DNA of 35,040 nucleotides from Thermanaeromonas sp. (GTDB lineage: Bacteria; Bacillota; DSM-521; Neomoorellales; Neomoorellaceae): contig NZ_JAKKUR010000015.1 of NCBI RefSeq assembly GCF_021890735.1, forward strand, positions 1-35,040, given 5' to 3'. Below the pieces are notes generated by a model, which did no database searches, had not been told where the DNA came from, and saw only the letters and a program-made list of their open reading frames with translations. A program made the position numbers and the translations under genes. Below, one piece after another: positions 21,939 through 30,975 of the stretch (within the stretch, counting starts at the first letter, position 1; every line of letters starts with the position of its first letter).

Positions 21939-23480
21939 TTACTCCCTTGCTCGTTTACTAGTTTTAGCAAAATATTCTAACAAGGCCTGGATAAGACCCT
22001 CTTCGGTATATTCCCTGGCCTCTACCGCGACCTTTAGGCCCGCCTCGCGGGCGGCCTTACCGGTTACGGGACCTATGCAGGCCACGACCGTATCTTTTAG
22101 CAGCTCCGCCGCATCTCCGCCCAGCACCTCCAGCAGGGAGCGGACTGTTGAGGCACTGGTAAAAGTAACGGCATCTATTTTCCCATTAGACAACCATTCC
22201 CGCAATCGATCGGCATCTCCGTCGGCTTTTTCCGTTTTATAAGCGGCTACCTCCACTACTTCAGCCCCGCTCTGCCTCAGTTCCTCTGCAAGGACCGGCC
22301 GGGCTATATCTGCCCTGGGTAGAAGCACCCTTTTGCCTTTTACGTAAGGCTTTAAACCCGAAGCCACCGCTTCGGCTATATACTCCGCCGGCTGGTAGTC
22401 TGCCAAGATACCCCGCTCCGCCAGGGCCTCTGCAGTGGCCGGTCCTATGGCCGCTATTTTTACCCCGGCCAGGCTTCTTACATCCAAGCCTTGGGCCTTA
22501 AGGCGCCGCCAGAACCACTCCACCCCGTTCACGCTGGTAAATACAATCCAGTCGAAACGGGATGCTTCTTTTACCATCCTATCGAAGGTTTCCAGATCGA
22601 CTGGAGGCCTTATCTTTATGGCCGGAAACTGGACCACTTCGGCTCCCAATTCTGAAAGCCTTTGGGCCATTCCCTTTCCCCGGGGCCACGGGCGGGTAAC
22701 AACGATCCTCCGTCCGGCCAGAGGCTTGTTATCCCACCAGGCCAATTTTTCCCGCAGCCGGACTACCTCCCCCACCACTATAACGGCCGGGTTGCGGAAG
22801 GAGGCGGCTTGGGCCTTAGCTTCAATATCTACCAGGGTCCCCACCAAGGTTTCCTGTTCCGCCCGGCTTCCCCAGCGGATAAGAGCGCAAGGAGTGGAGG
22901 GCGGGCGGCCGTGGAGCAGCAATTGTCCCACAATATGGGAGAGATTGCCTACTCCCATCAAAAATACCAGGGTATCCGCGCTGCGGGCCAGCTCCCGCCA
23001 GTTTATCCGCGTTCCTTCTTTGCCGGGGTCTTCGTTGCCGGTAACAATAGCCACCGTAGAAGCCACTCCCCGGTGGGTCACCGGGATGCCTGCATAGGCA
23101 GGTACGGCCACAGCCGAGGTAACCCCCGGAACTATCTCAAAAGGGATACCGGCCTCTCTGAGGGTCAGGGCTTCCTCCCCGCCGCGACCAAAAAGGAAGG
23201 GATCTCCCCCTTTAAGACGTACTACTTTTTTACCTTCCCTGGCGAGCCTTACAAGGAGGTTATTTATCTCCTCTTGGGATAGGGCGTGCCGCCCCGGGGC
23301 CTTACCCACGTAAATTTTTTCGCAATCTTCCCGGGTGAAGTGGAGTAACTCGGGGTTTATAAGACGGTCGTAAACCACAGCATCTGCTTCTGCCAAACAA
23401 TCCTTTCCCCTCAAAGTTAAAAGCCCTACATCTCCTGGCCCGGCACCTACCAAATATACCTTACCTTTGGCCTGCACCAT
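21939..23480 (-). CDS. cobA-hemD: Uroporphyrinogen-III C-methyltransferase / uroporphyrinogen-III synthase fusion
   Basis: Bifunctional: the C-terminal HemD half cyclises hydroxymethylbilane to uroporphyrinogen III, and the N-terminal half methylates it twice with SAM to precorrin-2. Residues 1 to about 250 have the SUMT motifs VYLVGAGPGDVGLLTLRG, VRLKGGDPFLFGRGGEE and GIPVTHRGVAS. Residues from about 260 have RIVVTRPWPRGKGMAQRL, FDWIVFTSVNGVEWFW and DAVTFTSASTVRSLLEVL of HemD. The fusion is common in clostridia and channels material toward siroheme. It overlaps hemC by 20 bases. Confidence 0.95.
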   Translation of the reverse strand: MVQAKGKVYLVGAGPGDVGLLTLRGKDCLAEADAVVYDRLINPELLHFTREDCEKIYVGKAPGRHALSQEEINNLLVRLAREGKKVVRLKGGDPFLFGRGGEEALTLREAGIPFEIVPGVTSAVAVPAYAGIPVTHRGVASTVAIVTGNEDPGKEGTRINWRELARSADTLVFLMGVGNLSHIVGQLLLHGRPPSTPCALIRWGSRAEQETLVGTLVDIEAKAQAASFRNPAVIVVGEVVRLREKLAWWDNKPLAGRRIVVTRPWPRGKGMAQRLSELGAEVVQFPAIKIRPPVDLETFDRMVKEASRFDWIVFTSVNGVEWFWRRLKAQGLDVRSLAGVKIAAIGPATAEALAERGILADYQPAEYIAEAVASGLKPYVKGKRVLLPRADIARPVLAEELRQSGAEVVEVAAYKTEKADGDADRLREWLSNGKIDAVTFTSASTVRSLLEVLGGDAAELLKDTVVACIGPVTGKAAREAGLKVAVEAREYTEEGLIQALLEYFAKTSKRARE

Positions 23481-24405
23481 AGCTCCTCCGCACTCCTTCC
23501 AGGATGGCTCTGGCTCCCCGTTTGAGGAGCTTAGCTGCCAAGCGCTTACCCACCTCTTCAGGCCGGCTTACCGAGCCCGCTTCCACGTCCCTTAACAATT
23601 CCCTGCCGTCCAGGCTGGCTACCATCCCTTCTAGGATTAGGCAGCTTCCTTCCGCCCGGCCCAGGGCGGCTATAGGCACCTGGCACCCGCCCTCCAATTC
23701 TCTGAGGAAAGCCCGCTCTGCTTGTACGCAGGCGAAAGAAGGTGGGTCATTTAACGGTTTAATCAATTCGAGTACCCGCTTGTCATCCTTCCGGACTTCA
23801 ACTCCTATAGCTCCCTGCCCCACGGCTGGAAGGCAGATGTCATAAGGCAGCTCCTCGCTCACCCAGTGGCTCATCCGGAGGCGCTTTAACCCTGCGGCAG
23901 CAAGAATTATCCCGTCCAAACCTTCTTTTTCCATCTTGGCCAGCCGTGTAGTAACATTTCCCCTCAGATCGACAATTTCTAAATCCGGCCGCCAGTGCCA
24001 GAGCTGCGCTTTCCTCCGCAGGCTGCTCGTGCCCAGGCGGGCCTTTGCCGGAAGGCCGGTCCAACCTTGACCCCGGCGCGAAACCAGAACATCCCGGGGG
24101 TCCTCCCTCGGTCCTATGGCACCTATAACCAGACCATGAGGGAGCACCGTAGGCACATCCTTCATACTGTGGACCGCCACATCTATACGGCCTTCCTCTA
24201 AAGCTATCTCCAACTCCTTAGTAAAAAGGCCCTTGTCACCGATGCGGGCCAGGGCCACATCCAGTATCTTATCTCCTTTAGTTTTTAATGTTACCAGCTC
24301 GCATTTAAGCTCCGGATGAACTCTCTTTAACGCTGCTATGACCCATTCGGCCTGCCATCTAGCTAGTGCACTTTCCCGGGAACCTACTACCAATTTAAGT
24401 CCCAT
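23461..24405 (-). CDS. hemC: Hydroxymethylbilane synthase (porphobilinogen deaminase)
   Basis: Polymerises four porphobilinogen units. The 314 residues show GSRESALARWQAEWV (8-22), HSMKDVPTVLP (79-89), GTSSLRRKAQL (125-135), DLRGNVTTRL (146-155) and the dipyrromethane-cofactor cysteine C241 in LEGGCQVPIAA. Complete and of normal length. A 90-base gap precedes it after hemA, the longest inside the cluster, which may hold an internal promoter or processing site, but none is clear. Confidence 0.95.
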   Translation of the reverse strand: MGLKLVVGSRESALARWQAEWVIAALKRVHPELKCELVTLKTKGDKILDVALARIGDKGLFTKELEIALEEGRIDVAVHSMKDVPTVLPHGLVIGAIGPREDPRDVLVSRRGQGWTGLPAKARLGTSSLRRKAQLWHWRPDLEIVDLRGNVTTRLAKMEKEGLDGIILAAAGLKRLRMSHWVSEELPYDICLPAVGQGAIGVEVRKDDKRVLELIKPLNDPPSFACVQAERAFLRELEGGCQVPIAALGRAEGSCLILEGMVASLDGRELLRDVEAGSVSRPEEVGKRLAAKLLKRGARAILEGVRRSYGAGQR

Positions 24406-24495
24406 ACGCCTATGAGCCTCCCCGGTACGTCTCCTTTCTCCGGCCTACCTTAACCCCGGCTCTTCCACCATAGCTTTCCACCAAGCAGGTTCGGG

Positions 24496-25809
24496 CTACC
24501 TCCCGTCGGCCCGGCACCTCAAATCACCTGTATCCTGCTCTTCCTTCACCTCAAGGCCGAAGAGCTCTTGCAGAGCTTCTACATACAAATGACCCTGGGG
24601 TTTAAAAACTGCTTGCTTAAGATTGACCACAACATCATGCAACAACTGGTTTACAATGGAATTAGCCAGAGTCCCTATAATTTTCTTTTCCCTGGGTGAG
24701 GGCGAACCCAGGCGGTTGAAGGCGCGCCGTAGCTCCGCCTCTTTTATGGCCTCCGCCTTCTTCTTAAGGGCTACAATGGTAGGTACCACAGATAGCGAAC
24801 CTAACCACTGGAAGAAATTTTCCACCTCTTCGGCAATGATGCCTTCTGCCTTCTGCGCTGCTTTCTGCCGCTCTTCCAGGTTATTCAATACCACCTGTTG
24901 CAAGTCGTCGATATCGAAGAGCTTGACACCCGGAAGGTCCCCCACGGCGGGATCGATATCCCGGGGTACGGCGATATCTATCAGCATCAGAGGCGTATTT
25001 TCCCGGCCCTTTCTGGCCCGGGCTACTTGCTCGGGATGTAAAATATAATGGCTGGCCGCCGTACAGCTTATAACTATATCCGCTTGAGGTAAAATATCTT
25101 CCAGATTATCTAATCGTACAGCCTGGCCGCCAATGGTCTGGGCTAAAGCCTTCGCCCGCTCATAGGACCGGTTAGAAACCAAAACGGTAGTAACTCCGTT
25201 ATCCCTAAGATAACGGGCAGCCAGAGTGCTCATTTTCCCTGCTCCGATGACGAGAACTGTCCGCCCTTCTAGGCTACCAAAGACCTGCCTGGCCAGCTCT
25301 ACCGCGGCGTAACTTACGGACACCGTATTGTGGTTTATACGCGTTTCTGTCCTTACGCGCTTTCCTGTAGAGATGGCCTGCTGGAAAAGCGTATTTAATA
25401 CAGGGTGCGTCGCATCATTTGCCCGGGCTATATCATAAGCTTCGGCTACTTGGCCTAAGACTTGAGCTTCTCCCAGGATCATGGAATCAAGCCCTGAAGC
25501 CACCCGGAAGAGGTGCCTTACGGCTTCATAGGAGCTGTAAGTATATAAATACTTATCTAAAAGGGAAAGCTCCTCTTCACAACGCCGGCTCAAAAAATCC
25601 TTGGTTTCTCTAATGGCTTGCTCGGGTTCTGAGGTGACGAAATATACCTCTGTACGGTTACACGTGCTTAAGATAACCGCTCCCGCTATGTCCGGCAGCT
25701 CCTTTAAAGACTTTAGAGCTTCCGGCAGGACATAACGGGGAAAAGCCAGCTTTTCCCTGATCTCCACCGGAGCCGTGCGGTGATTTAAGCCTACCACCCA
25801 GATAAACAC
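24496..25809 (-). CDS. hemA: Glutamyl-tRNA reductase
   Basis: First committed step of tetrapyrrole synthesis: NADPH-dependent reduction of glutamyl-tRNA(Glu) to glutamate-1-semialdehyde. The 437 residues have the catalytic C50 in LSTCNRTEVY, GLDSMILGEAQVLGQV, and the NADPH-binding VLVIGAGKMSTLAARYL (about 185-201), plus the C-terminal dimerisation helices. It overlaps the preceding sirC gene by 19 bases, so it is translationally coupled. Feedback by heme or protein turnover is common in other bacteria, but nothing in this sequence shows it. Confidence 0.95.
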   Translation of the reverse strand: MFIWVVGLNHRTAPVEIREKLAFPRYVLPEALKSLKELPDIAGAVILSTCNRTEVYFVTSEPEQAIRETKDFLSRRCEEELSLLDKYLYTYSSYEAVRHLFRVASGLDSMILGEAQVLGQVAEAYDIARANDATHPVLNTLFQQAISTGKRVRTETRINHNTVSVSYAAVELARQVFGSLEGRTVLVIGAGKMSTLAARYLRDNGVTTVLVSNRSYERAKALAQTIGGQAVRLDNLEDILPQADIVISCTAASHYILHPEQVARARKGRENTPLMLIDIAVPRDIDPAVGDLPGVKLFDIDDLQQVVLNNLEERQKAAQKAEGIIAEEVENFFQWLGSLSVVPTIVALKKKAEAIKEAELRRAFNRLGSPSPREKKIIGTLANSIVNQLLHDVVVNLKQAVFKPQGHLYVEALQELFGLEVKEEQDTGDLRCRADGR

Positions 25810-26429
25810 CGCTCCACCCGCTCCCTCGCAGCCTTTTTATCTCCTCGGGCAACTAATTCCAGGAGCTCCGTGTCCCTGGCCAGTTTGCGGAATATGTCGG
25901 CCCTCTTTGTCTGGTCTTCCGGGAATCTTTCCTTAAGGAGAGGCCGCAGCTCTGCTAAAAATTGGCTAAAACTACCGTATTCCTTCCCAACCATCTCTTC
26001 GATCCTCTCCCTTAGCCAAGCGGCCAAGGCCGGGCTCTGACCGCCCGTAGAGATAGCCACCTGAAGGCTGCCCTTGCGTACTACGGCCGGTACCAGAAAG
26101 GAGCTTTCCTCAGGCCCATCCGCCACATTAACCCAAATACCTCGCTCCCGGCACTCTTTGGCTACTCGCCAGTTAAGCTGCCTGTCCGGGGTAGCAACAA
26201 AAACCAAAACCTTACCCTTAAGGTCGGGCGGCTGGTATTCCCGGGGCTCCCAGTCGATACGGCCCTCCCGGGCCAGACCGGCCAAGCGCGGGGTTACTTC
26301 CGGGCTGACCACGGTAACCCGGGCCCCGGCTTTAAGTAACCCTTCCACCTTGCGTTCCCCTACCCGACCGCCGCCGACCACCAGGCAAGGCTTATCCTTT
26401 AACTGTAAAAATACAGGATAATAATTCAC
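25791..26429 (-). CDS. Precorrin-2 dehydrogenase (Met8/CysG N-terminal type), possibly also ferrochelatase
   Basis: Oxidises precorrin-2 to sirohydrochlorin with NAD. The frame is open to 26504, but GTG 26429 gives the canonical N-terminus NYYPVFLQLKDKPCLVVGGG, and its G is shared with the TAG stop of the polyprenyl synthase gene (TAGTG). The NAD-binding VVGGGRVGERKVEGLLKAGA is at 17-36, followed by NVADGPEESSFLVPAV and STGGQSPALA of the Met8/CysG fold, then a helical C-terminal third. No separate CbiX/SirB/CbiK chelatase gene is in the window, so this protein may also insert iron, as Met8 and CysG do (inference). Confidence 0.88.
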   Translation of the reverse strand: MNYYPVFLQLKDKPCLVVGGGRVGERKVEGLLKAGARVTVVSPEVTPRLAGLAREGRIDWEPREYQPPDLKGKVLVFVATPDRQLNWRVAKECRERGIWVNVADGPEESSFLVPAVVRKGSLQVAISTGGQSPALAAWLRERIEEMVGKEYGSFSQFLAELRPLLKERFPEDQTKRADIFRKLARDTELLELVARGDKKAARERVERCLSGW

Positions 26430-27397
26430 TAAAACTTCCGCACCCTCACAAAAGTGGTTAACTCCTCCAGAATATCCCGGGCACGCCCGGGAGGAAGGGA
26501 CCATAGCTGCGCCCTGGCCTTGGCGAGGTACTTCTCGGCCAACTCCAGGGTAAAATCGATTCCTCCCGAGTTACGGATAATCTCCAACGCCTCGGCTATC
26601 TCCTCTTCGCTCTTACGAGGCTTGGCAAGAAGCAGGCTTAAACGCCGGTGATAGAAAGAATTGCTTAAAGCATAAATCGCCGGCAGGGTTAAAATCCCCT
26701 GGCGCAGGTCGCTACCCACCGGTTTACCAAGGCTTTCGGGGTCGGCCACCATATCCAACACGTCGTCGGTCAACTGGAAGGCCATGCCCAGATAGCGCCC
26801 GTACAGGCGCAGCGCCCTAACGTTTTCCGGAGCGCCCCCTGCAGCTATGGCTCCCAGCTCGCAGCTGGCCGAAATAAGGAGAGCCGTCTTGCGCCGTATA
26901 CGCTCGAGATACTCCCGCAAAGTTATTTCTAACATAAAGGCAGAATCCAGTTGATCCAGCTCCCCCTGCACCATCTTAACGCTAACCTGCGCAAGCAAAG
27001 AAGGTATGCGCGGGTCGTCGTAGGTGGCAACTAACAATAAAGCCCGAGCAAACAAATAATCACCGGCGTGCAGGGATACCTTTTCCCCCCACCTGGCCCA
27101 TACCGTAGGTTTTCCCCGCCTTAAGGGAGAGGCATCGATAACATCATCGTGAATAAGGGTAGCCATATGGATCATTTCCAGAGCTACCGCTAAAGGCAAA
27201 AGTTGTTCCAGCGACCCACCGCAACACCTGCCGGCCAAAAGGGCAAAAGCAGGGCGTAAGCGTTTTCCCCCGGCGGTAACCATCTGGCGTGCCGCCTGAG
27301 CCAGAACGGGATCGGGGGCCTCAGCCTGTTTTAACAGCTCTTCTTCCACCGCTTCTAAATCCCGGCGTACTTCGGATAAACAAGTGAGATCAATCAT
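26429..27397 (-). CDS. Polyprenyl (heptaprenyl-type) diphosphate synthase, catalytic subunit
   Basis: Elongates farnesyl diphosphate with isopentenyl diphosphate to the long chain used by UbiA for menaquinone. The 322 residues have the first Asp-rich motif DDVID (84-88, in LIHDDVIDASPLRRGKPT), GKRLRPAF (44-51) and the second motif DDVLD (211-215). No small HepS-like subunit is adjacent, so it may be a homodimeric hexa/heptaprenyl or longer synthase. It heads the heme cluster. ATG 27397 has no visible ribosome-binding site and lies only seven bases after a TATAAT box. Confidence 0.88.
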   Translation of the reverse strand: MIDLTCLSEVRRDLEAVEEELLKQAEAPDPVLAQAARQMVTAGGKRLRPAFALLAGRCCGGSLEQLLPLAVALEMIHMATLIHDDVIDASPLRRGKPTVWARWGEKVSLHAGDYLFARALLLVATYDDPRIPSLLAQVSVKMVQGELDQLDSAFMLEITLREYLERIRRKTALLISASCELGAIAAGGAPENVRALRLYGRYLGMAFQLTDDVLDMVADPESLGKPVGSDLRQGILTLPAIYALSNSFYHRRLSLLLAKPRKSEEEIAEALEIIRNSGGIDFTLELAEKYLAKARAQLWSLPPGRARDILEELTTFVRVRKF

Positions 27398-27403
27398 ACT
27401 TTT

Positions 27404-27412
27404 ATTATACCA
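27404..27412 (-). promoter_or_regulatory. Extended -10 promoter in front of the polyprenyl synthase/heme cluster
   Basis: On the minus strand TGGTATAAT (27404-27412) fits the extended -10 consensus TGnTATAAT; the -35 region is poor. The expected start of transcription falls at or next to the ATG, implying a leaderless message. Confidence 0.5.
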
Positions 27413-27439
27413 CGTCGAAAAACCAATATCGTAATCCCC

Positions 27440-27498
27440 ATTAACATAAAACAGGAAGCACTCCGGTATCCCAGCCCGATTAACTTAAAACAGGAAGC
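27440..27498 (+). repeat. Short direct repeat around the stop codon of the Wzy/TPR gene
   Basis: ATTAACATAAAACAGGAAGC (27440-27459) recurs with one change as ATTAACTTAAAACAGGAAGC (27479-27498), 39 bases apart; similarity extends into the following CCGTATC. It looks like a small tandem duplication of the gene's last codons and stop. Confidence 0.6.
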
Positions 27499-29819
27499 TC
27501 CCGTATCTGGTCGAACTGGGTCAAAAAATCGGGGTGGCTCTTCCGAAGTTCTTCTAACAGCTGATTTGCCTTCGCCTCTTGGCCTTGCTGCTTTAACACT
27601 AGAGCCCGCCACAGCTTAACTTCGGGTTCCAGCTTTTTGTCTTTACCGGCTTTTTCCAGGCTATCCATAGCTTCCTTGTTTCGCCCTAAGAAATACTGGG
27701 CCTTAGCTACTTCCAAACGCAGGGCAGGGCTAAGGCTAAGGCCGCCTGACTTCTCGTCATGGAGCTTTTCTAAATCACCGAGGAGTTTAAGCCGCTGCTC
27801 GATTTCCGAAGGCAGATGCAAAGCTTGGGCAAATAATTCCCTAGCCTTTTCCCCCTGGTTTTCCTGCAAAAGCCGCATTCCACAAGCAACATACCCCCGG
27901 GCCAGGCTTTCCCACGTACTCACCACCCAGGGAGCGAGGTCCCGGGCTTTTTCCAGGGCTTTAACCGTCTGGTCTACTTCCCCTAAGGCCCAGTAAACTT
28001 CCGCCAACCGGAGCCTTAATAAATAATTATACGGCTCCTTTTCCACGGCCTGTAAGGTTAGGTTTAAAGCCTCCGAGTACTTGCCTTCCCTCAAATATAT
28101 AGAGGCCAAGTCGGCAGCATAAGAGGCCATAAAGGGGTCGTACTTTACAGCCTCCTCCAGCTTGGACGCGGCCGCGCGCAGGTTGCCTTGCTGGTAGGCT
28201 TGGAGCCCTTCCCGGGCCGAAGCCGTACCCGCCAGGAAGGATATGCTAAAAACGAAGATAATAAGGGCTGCCAGAGCCACCACACTGGCGTATTTTACCT
28301 GTACCCTGGAGAACTCCCGGGAAGAAAGGAGAACTTCTTCCCCACGCCTCAAGCGCTCAAGGCTCCGCATCAAGCCCCACAAGGACCACAGTAGTATGGA
28401 TACCGCCCCTAAAGCGAGATCGAAATCTAAAGCGGCGTGCAGTCCTAAACTTAACGCTCCAGCGAATAAAGCCCCCACCAGAAGCCGGTCTTCGCCTCGG
28501 TAAGACAGGTAATTTTTAACCGCTACAGACACGTAAGACAGCCATAAACCTGCCACCACTACCATTCCCACCAGGCCCGTTTCTACGGCGAGCTGTGCGT
28601 AATAGTTATGTACCTGGGTAGAGCTGTAGAAGTAACGCTGGTAGTGCCGGTAAGCTGCCTCCCATCCTCCCCCACCATAACCTAAAAGAGGCTTTTCTTT
28701 AAGCATATTGATGGCATCCCGGGTCCATTCTATCCTCTCCCGGCTGCTCCTCGTCTCCAGATTGATGTCTTTTATGCGCTGGATTATGTGGGAAGGCAGA
28801 AGCTTTTCCAGCACCGCTGCCTGGTCTGGGCTTCGCAAAGATGTACTGGAGGGCAAAACGGCCGAGTAGCTATACCAACCGGCCGCCAGAAGCAACACCA
28901 AACTTAGAGCAAGGGCCAGGCGGGTACGGGCGGAAGGTACAAGCCTTACCGCTGCAATAGCAAGAAGCTGTAACCCTATAGCCAAGACCAGGCCTGCCAG
29001 AAACCATGTCCAGGCTCCGGTATAATTTTGGGCCACGGCCAAACTTAAAAAGCGGTTACCCACCAGTGCACAACCGAAGGTAACTGCAAGGTGGGCTAGG
29101 AAACCAAGCCTAAAACCCCGGGGCAATACCAAAAAGTAAAGGGCCAGGGTTAAAGGATATACAAGATAAGCTCCCCGGGAGCCTGTCCCTATGAACACCA
29201 TAAGAATAATATAGTTGCCGGCAGCATAAGCAAGGCGGGCTCCATTTTGGGCCCTGCTCCAGAGGTAAAACCCTATAAAGCTTACCCCCATTAAATAAGC
29301 GGCCAAGGCGTTGGGGTACTGCAGGGTAGAATATATTCGCCCCCCTACAAACCCGTCTTTGATGTATATTATCTCCGTAGCCGTAAGCAAGCCAGCCAGG
29401 CACACCCCTATACCCGAAGCATAAAGGCTGTGCAGGATCCATCTTGTAGTGAGTTCGTTTCTGTTTAGCTGAACTATTAACCAAAAAACCAAGAAATAAA
29501 GGGTTACTTTGCTTACCTCGGCCAGAGCGAGGCTCCGACTGGCCGGCTTGATACTGCTCAACACATAAACCATGACCAAACCCAGGGCAAGATAATCCAA
29601 GGAAGATCTCAAGAAACTTATTTCCCGCCGCGAAAATTTCCAGAGCCAGGTCAGTATAAAGATTACAGTAGTTAAAATAAGGGTCCAGCGTTGCTCTACA
29701 GGGAAGAAAAGCCCGCGGAAAAAGGGCGGGTAGAAAAGCAAAACTAACAGGGCACCAAAGCTTATATACCACAACGAGCTATTTCCCTGAGGAACTACAA
29801 CTTTTTTCCGGCTCGGCAT
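27480..29819 (-). CDS. O-antigen ligase/polymerase-like (Wzy_C) membrane protein with C-terminal TPR repeats
   Basis: A 779-residue protein. Residues 1 to about 540 hold about a dozen membrane segments; the large extracytoplasmic loop has SRERIEWTRDAINMLKEKPLLGYGGGGWEAAY and QVHNYYAQLAVETGLVG, the Wzy_C signature with the conserved H in VHNYY. From about 545 to 770 come TPR-type helices (AREGLQAYQQGNLRAAASKL, YLREGKYSEALNLTLQAVEK, AKAQYFLGRNKEAMDSLEKA). The family polymerises or transfers surface glycans; Wzy-TPR fusions occur in Gram-positive thermophiles, and no glycosyltransferase genes adjoin it here, so its substrate is unknown. The start ATG has a GGGAGGGG site. Confidence 0.75.
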   Translation of the reverse strand: MPSRKKVVVPQGNSSLWYISFGALLVLLFYPPFFRGLFFPVEQRWTLILTTVIFILTWLWKFSRREISFLRSSLDYLALGLVMVYVLSSIKPASRSLALAEVSKVTLYFLVFWLIVQLNRNELTTRWILHSLYASGIGVCLAGLLTATEIIYIKDGFVGGRIYSTLQYPNALAAYLMGVSFIGFYLWSRAQNGARLAYAAGNYIILMVFIGTGSRGAYLVYPLTLALYFLVLPRGFRLGFLAHLAVTFGCALVGNRFLSLAVAQNYTGAWTWFLAGLVLAIGLQLLAIAAVRLVPSARTRLALALSLVLLLAAGWYSYSAVLPSSTSLRSPDQAAVLEKLLPSHIIQRIKDINLETRSSRERIEWTRDAINMLKEKPLLGYGGGGWEAAYRHYQRYFYSSTQVHNYYAQLAVETGLVGMVVVAGLWLSYVSVAVKNYLSYRGEDRLLVGALFAGALSLGLHAALDFDLALGAVSILLWSLWGLMRSLERLRRGEEVLLSSREFSRVQVKYASVVALAALIIFVFSISFLAGTASAREGLQAYQQGNLRAAASKLEEAVKYDPFMASYAADLASIYLREGKYSEALNLTLQAVEKEPYNYLLRLRLAEVYWALGEVDQTVKALEKARDLAPWVVSTWESLARGYVACGMRLLQENQGEKARELFAQALHLPSEIEQRLKLLGDLEKLHDEKSGGLSLSPALRLEVAKAQYFLGRNKEAMDSLEKAGKDKKLEPEVKLWRALVLKQQGQEAKANQLLEELRKSHPDFLTQFDQIRELPVLS

Positions 29820-29923
29820 ACCCTTTTTCGTCCCCTCCCACCTTATCTGGCCTTCTTAACATTCGCCACCTCCTAGTTCTTTTCCTGCTACCTGGAAGCT
29901 GGATTTTTTCCGGGTCTAAACGG

Positions 29924-29929
29924 TATAAT
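29924..29929 (+). promoter_or_regulatory. -10 box upstream of the DUF3006 gene
   Basis: A perfect TATAAT 24 bases before the ATG at 29954; no good -35 box can be seen at the usual spacing. Confidence 0.4.
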
Positions 29930-29953
29930 CGTGTAGGAGGGATGGGGATAAGG

Positions 29954-30154
29954 ATGTTAAAAAAACAACCGCCCTTGATTATAGAGCGGCTTGACGAAGA
30001 ACAAGCTATCCTCAAATTTAATAACCAAACCTTTTCCCTTCCCCGCGCCCTTCTTCCCCGGGCGGCCAAGGAAGGCGATGCCTTAAAGATAGCCGTAGCC
30101 CTTCTACCACCTGCAAACTTTGCTAACCCCAAGAGGAGGCCTACCCAAATTTAA
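29954..30154 (+). CDS. DUF3006 family protein
   Basis: About 66 residues: PPLIIERLDEEQAILKFNNQ, then TFSLPRALLPRAAKEGDALK, the compact beta-barrel-like pattern of DUF3006 (an RxExxxAVL start and LPxxxKEGDxxxI end). Function of the family is unknown. ATG 29942 is also in frame but sits immediately after the AGGAGG site, so the later ATG 29954 is preferred. It is convergent with the M55 peptidase gene and their 3' ends overlap by four bases. Confidence 0.7.
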   Translation: MLKKQPPLIIERLDEEQAILKFNNQTFSLPRALLPRAAKEGDALKIAVALLPPANFANPKRRPTQI

Positions 30155-30963
30155 CTTTTAGCTAGAGCGGCCATGGCCCGGAAGGCACGGTAGGCCTCCA
30201 TATAACTCTTTGTCTCATACACAACCGTCCGGGCTCCCCGGCGCTTGCTACGAGGCAGGAGGGCGGCTGCTTCAGCCTGGGATACCTCCTTAAACTCTAC
30301 CTCCAGGGTAACCGGCGCGGGAGGCTTAAGGGGAGCAAAAGATTTTATATCTCCCAAGGCCTCGAGCACGGCAAGCTTTATCTTCTCCCTTGCCGCTACC
30401 GGGCTGAGGCTGTAAGCCGAATAATAGCTGCGCGCTTCTTTCACTACTACTGTTTTTACCTCACCCAAAAGCTCCCTGGCCTCAGCACAAGCTACGTTGT
30501 CCCCTGATACCACTACCACTGGAATCCCGTACAAACCGGCTACCCACGCATTAAGACCTATCTCCCCTACTTCCCGTCCGTTAACCCGGCAGGACAGGAT
30601 GGCTGCAGTATAGGTGTGAGCAAGGACTCCTGCGCTCCCGGCCCGTGCATGATATCCGACAAACAACACAGCGTTAAACCTGGGGTCTATCCCTTCCATC
30701 ATCCCTAAAGGCTTCGGGCCGCCTTTAATCAGGTGGGCCTTGGGAGATAAAGCTTCGCCTTGTAAGTTATGCATCTTGTTGTGAGCATCGTTCACTACAA
30801 CACGTGTAGCCCCGGCAGCGAGGGCCCCGCGTACTGCCGCGTTCACTTCCCCGGCGAGCAACCGGCAGGCCCGCTGGTACGCATTTCCTCCTGAGGGTTC
30901 TACCTCTTCCCAGGTAGTTACCCCCGCCACACCCTCCATATCTGCCGAGATATAAACATGCAA
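30151..30963 (-). CDS. M55-family D-aminopeptidase (DppA-like)
   Basis: Zinc-dependent peptidase expected to release N-terminal D-amino acids such as D-Ala, e.g. from cell-wall peptides. The 270 residues show ISADMEGVAGV at the N-terminus (metal ligands D8 and E10), VVNDAHNKMHN (with His near 60), LFVGYHARAG, AHTYTA, and VSGDNVACAEA. These are the conserved blocks of DppA. It follows the LysM gene by 12 bases on the same strand, consistent with a wall-related pair. Confidence 0.88.
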   Translation of the reverse strand: MHVYISADMEGVAGVTTWEEVEPSGGNAYQRACRLLAGEVNAAVRGALAAGATRVVVNDAHNKMHNLQGEALSPKAHLIKGGPKPLGMMEGIDPRFNAVLFVGYHARAGSAGVLAHTYTAAILSCRVNGREVGEIGLNAWVAGLYGIPVVVVSGDNVACAEARELLGEVKTVVVKEARSYYSAYSLSPVAAREKIKLAVLEALGDIKSFAPLKPPAPVTLEVEFKEVSQAEAAALLPRSKRRGARTVVYETKSYMEAYRAFRAMAALAKS

Positions 30964-30975
30964 ATCGTTTCCCTC

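Noticed and set aside
22435-23282. Plus-strand frames of 206 and 220 codons
   Set aside because: Shadows of the cobA-hemD gene, whose motifs are complete on the minus strand.
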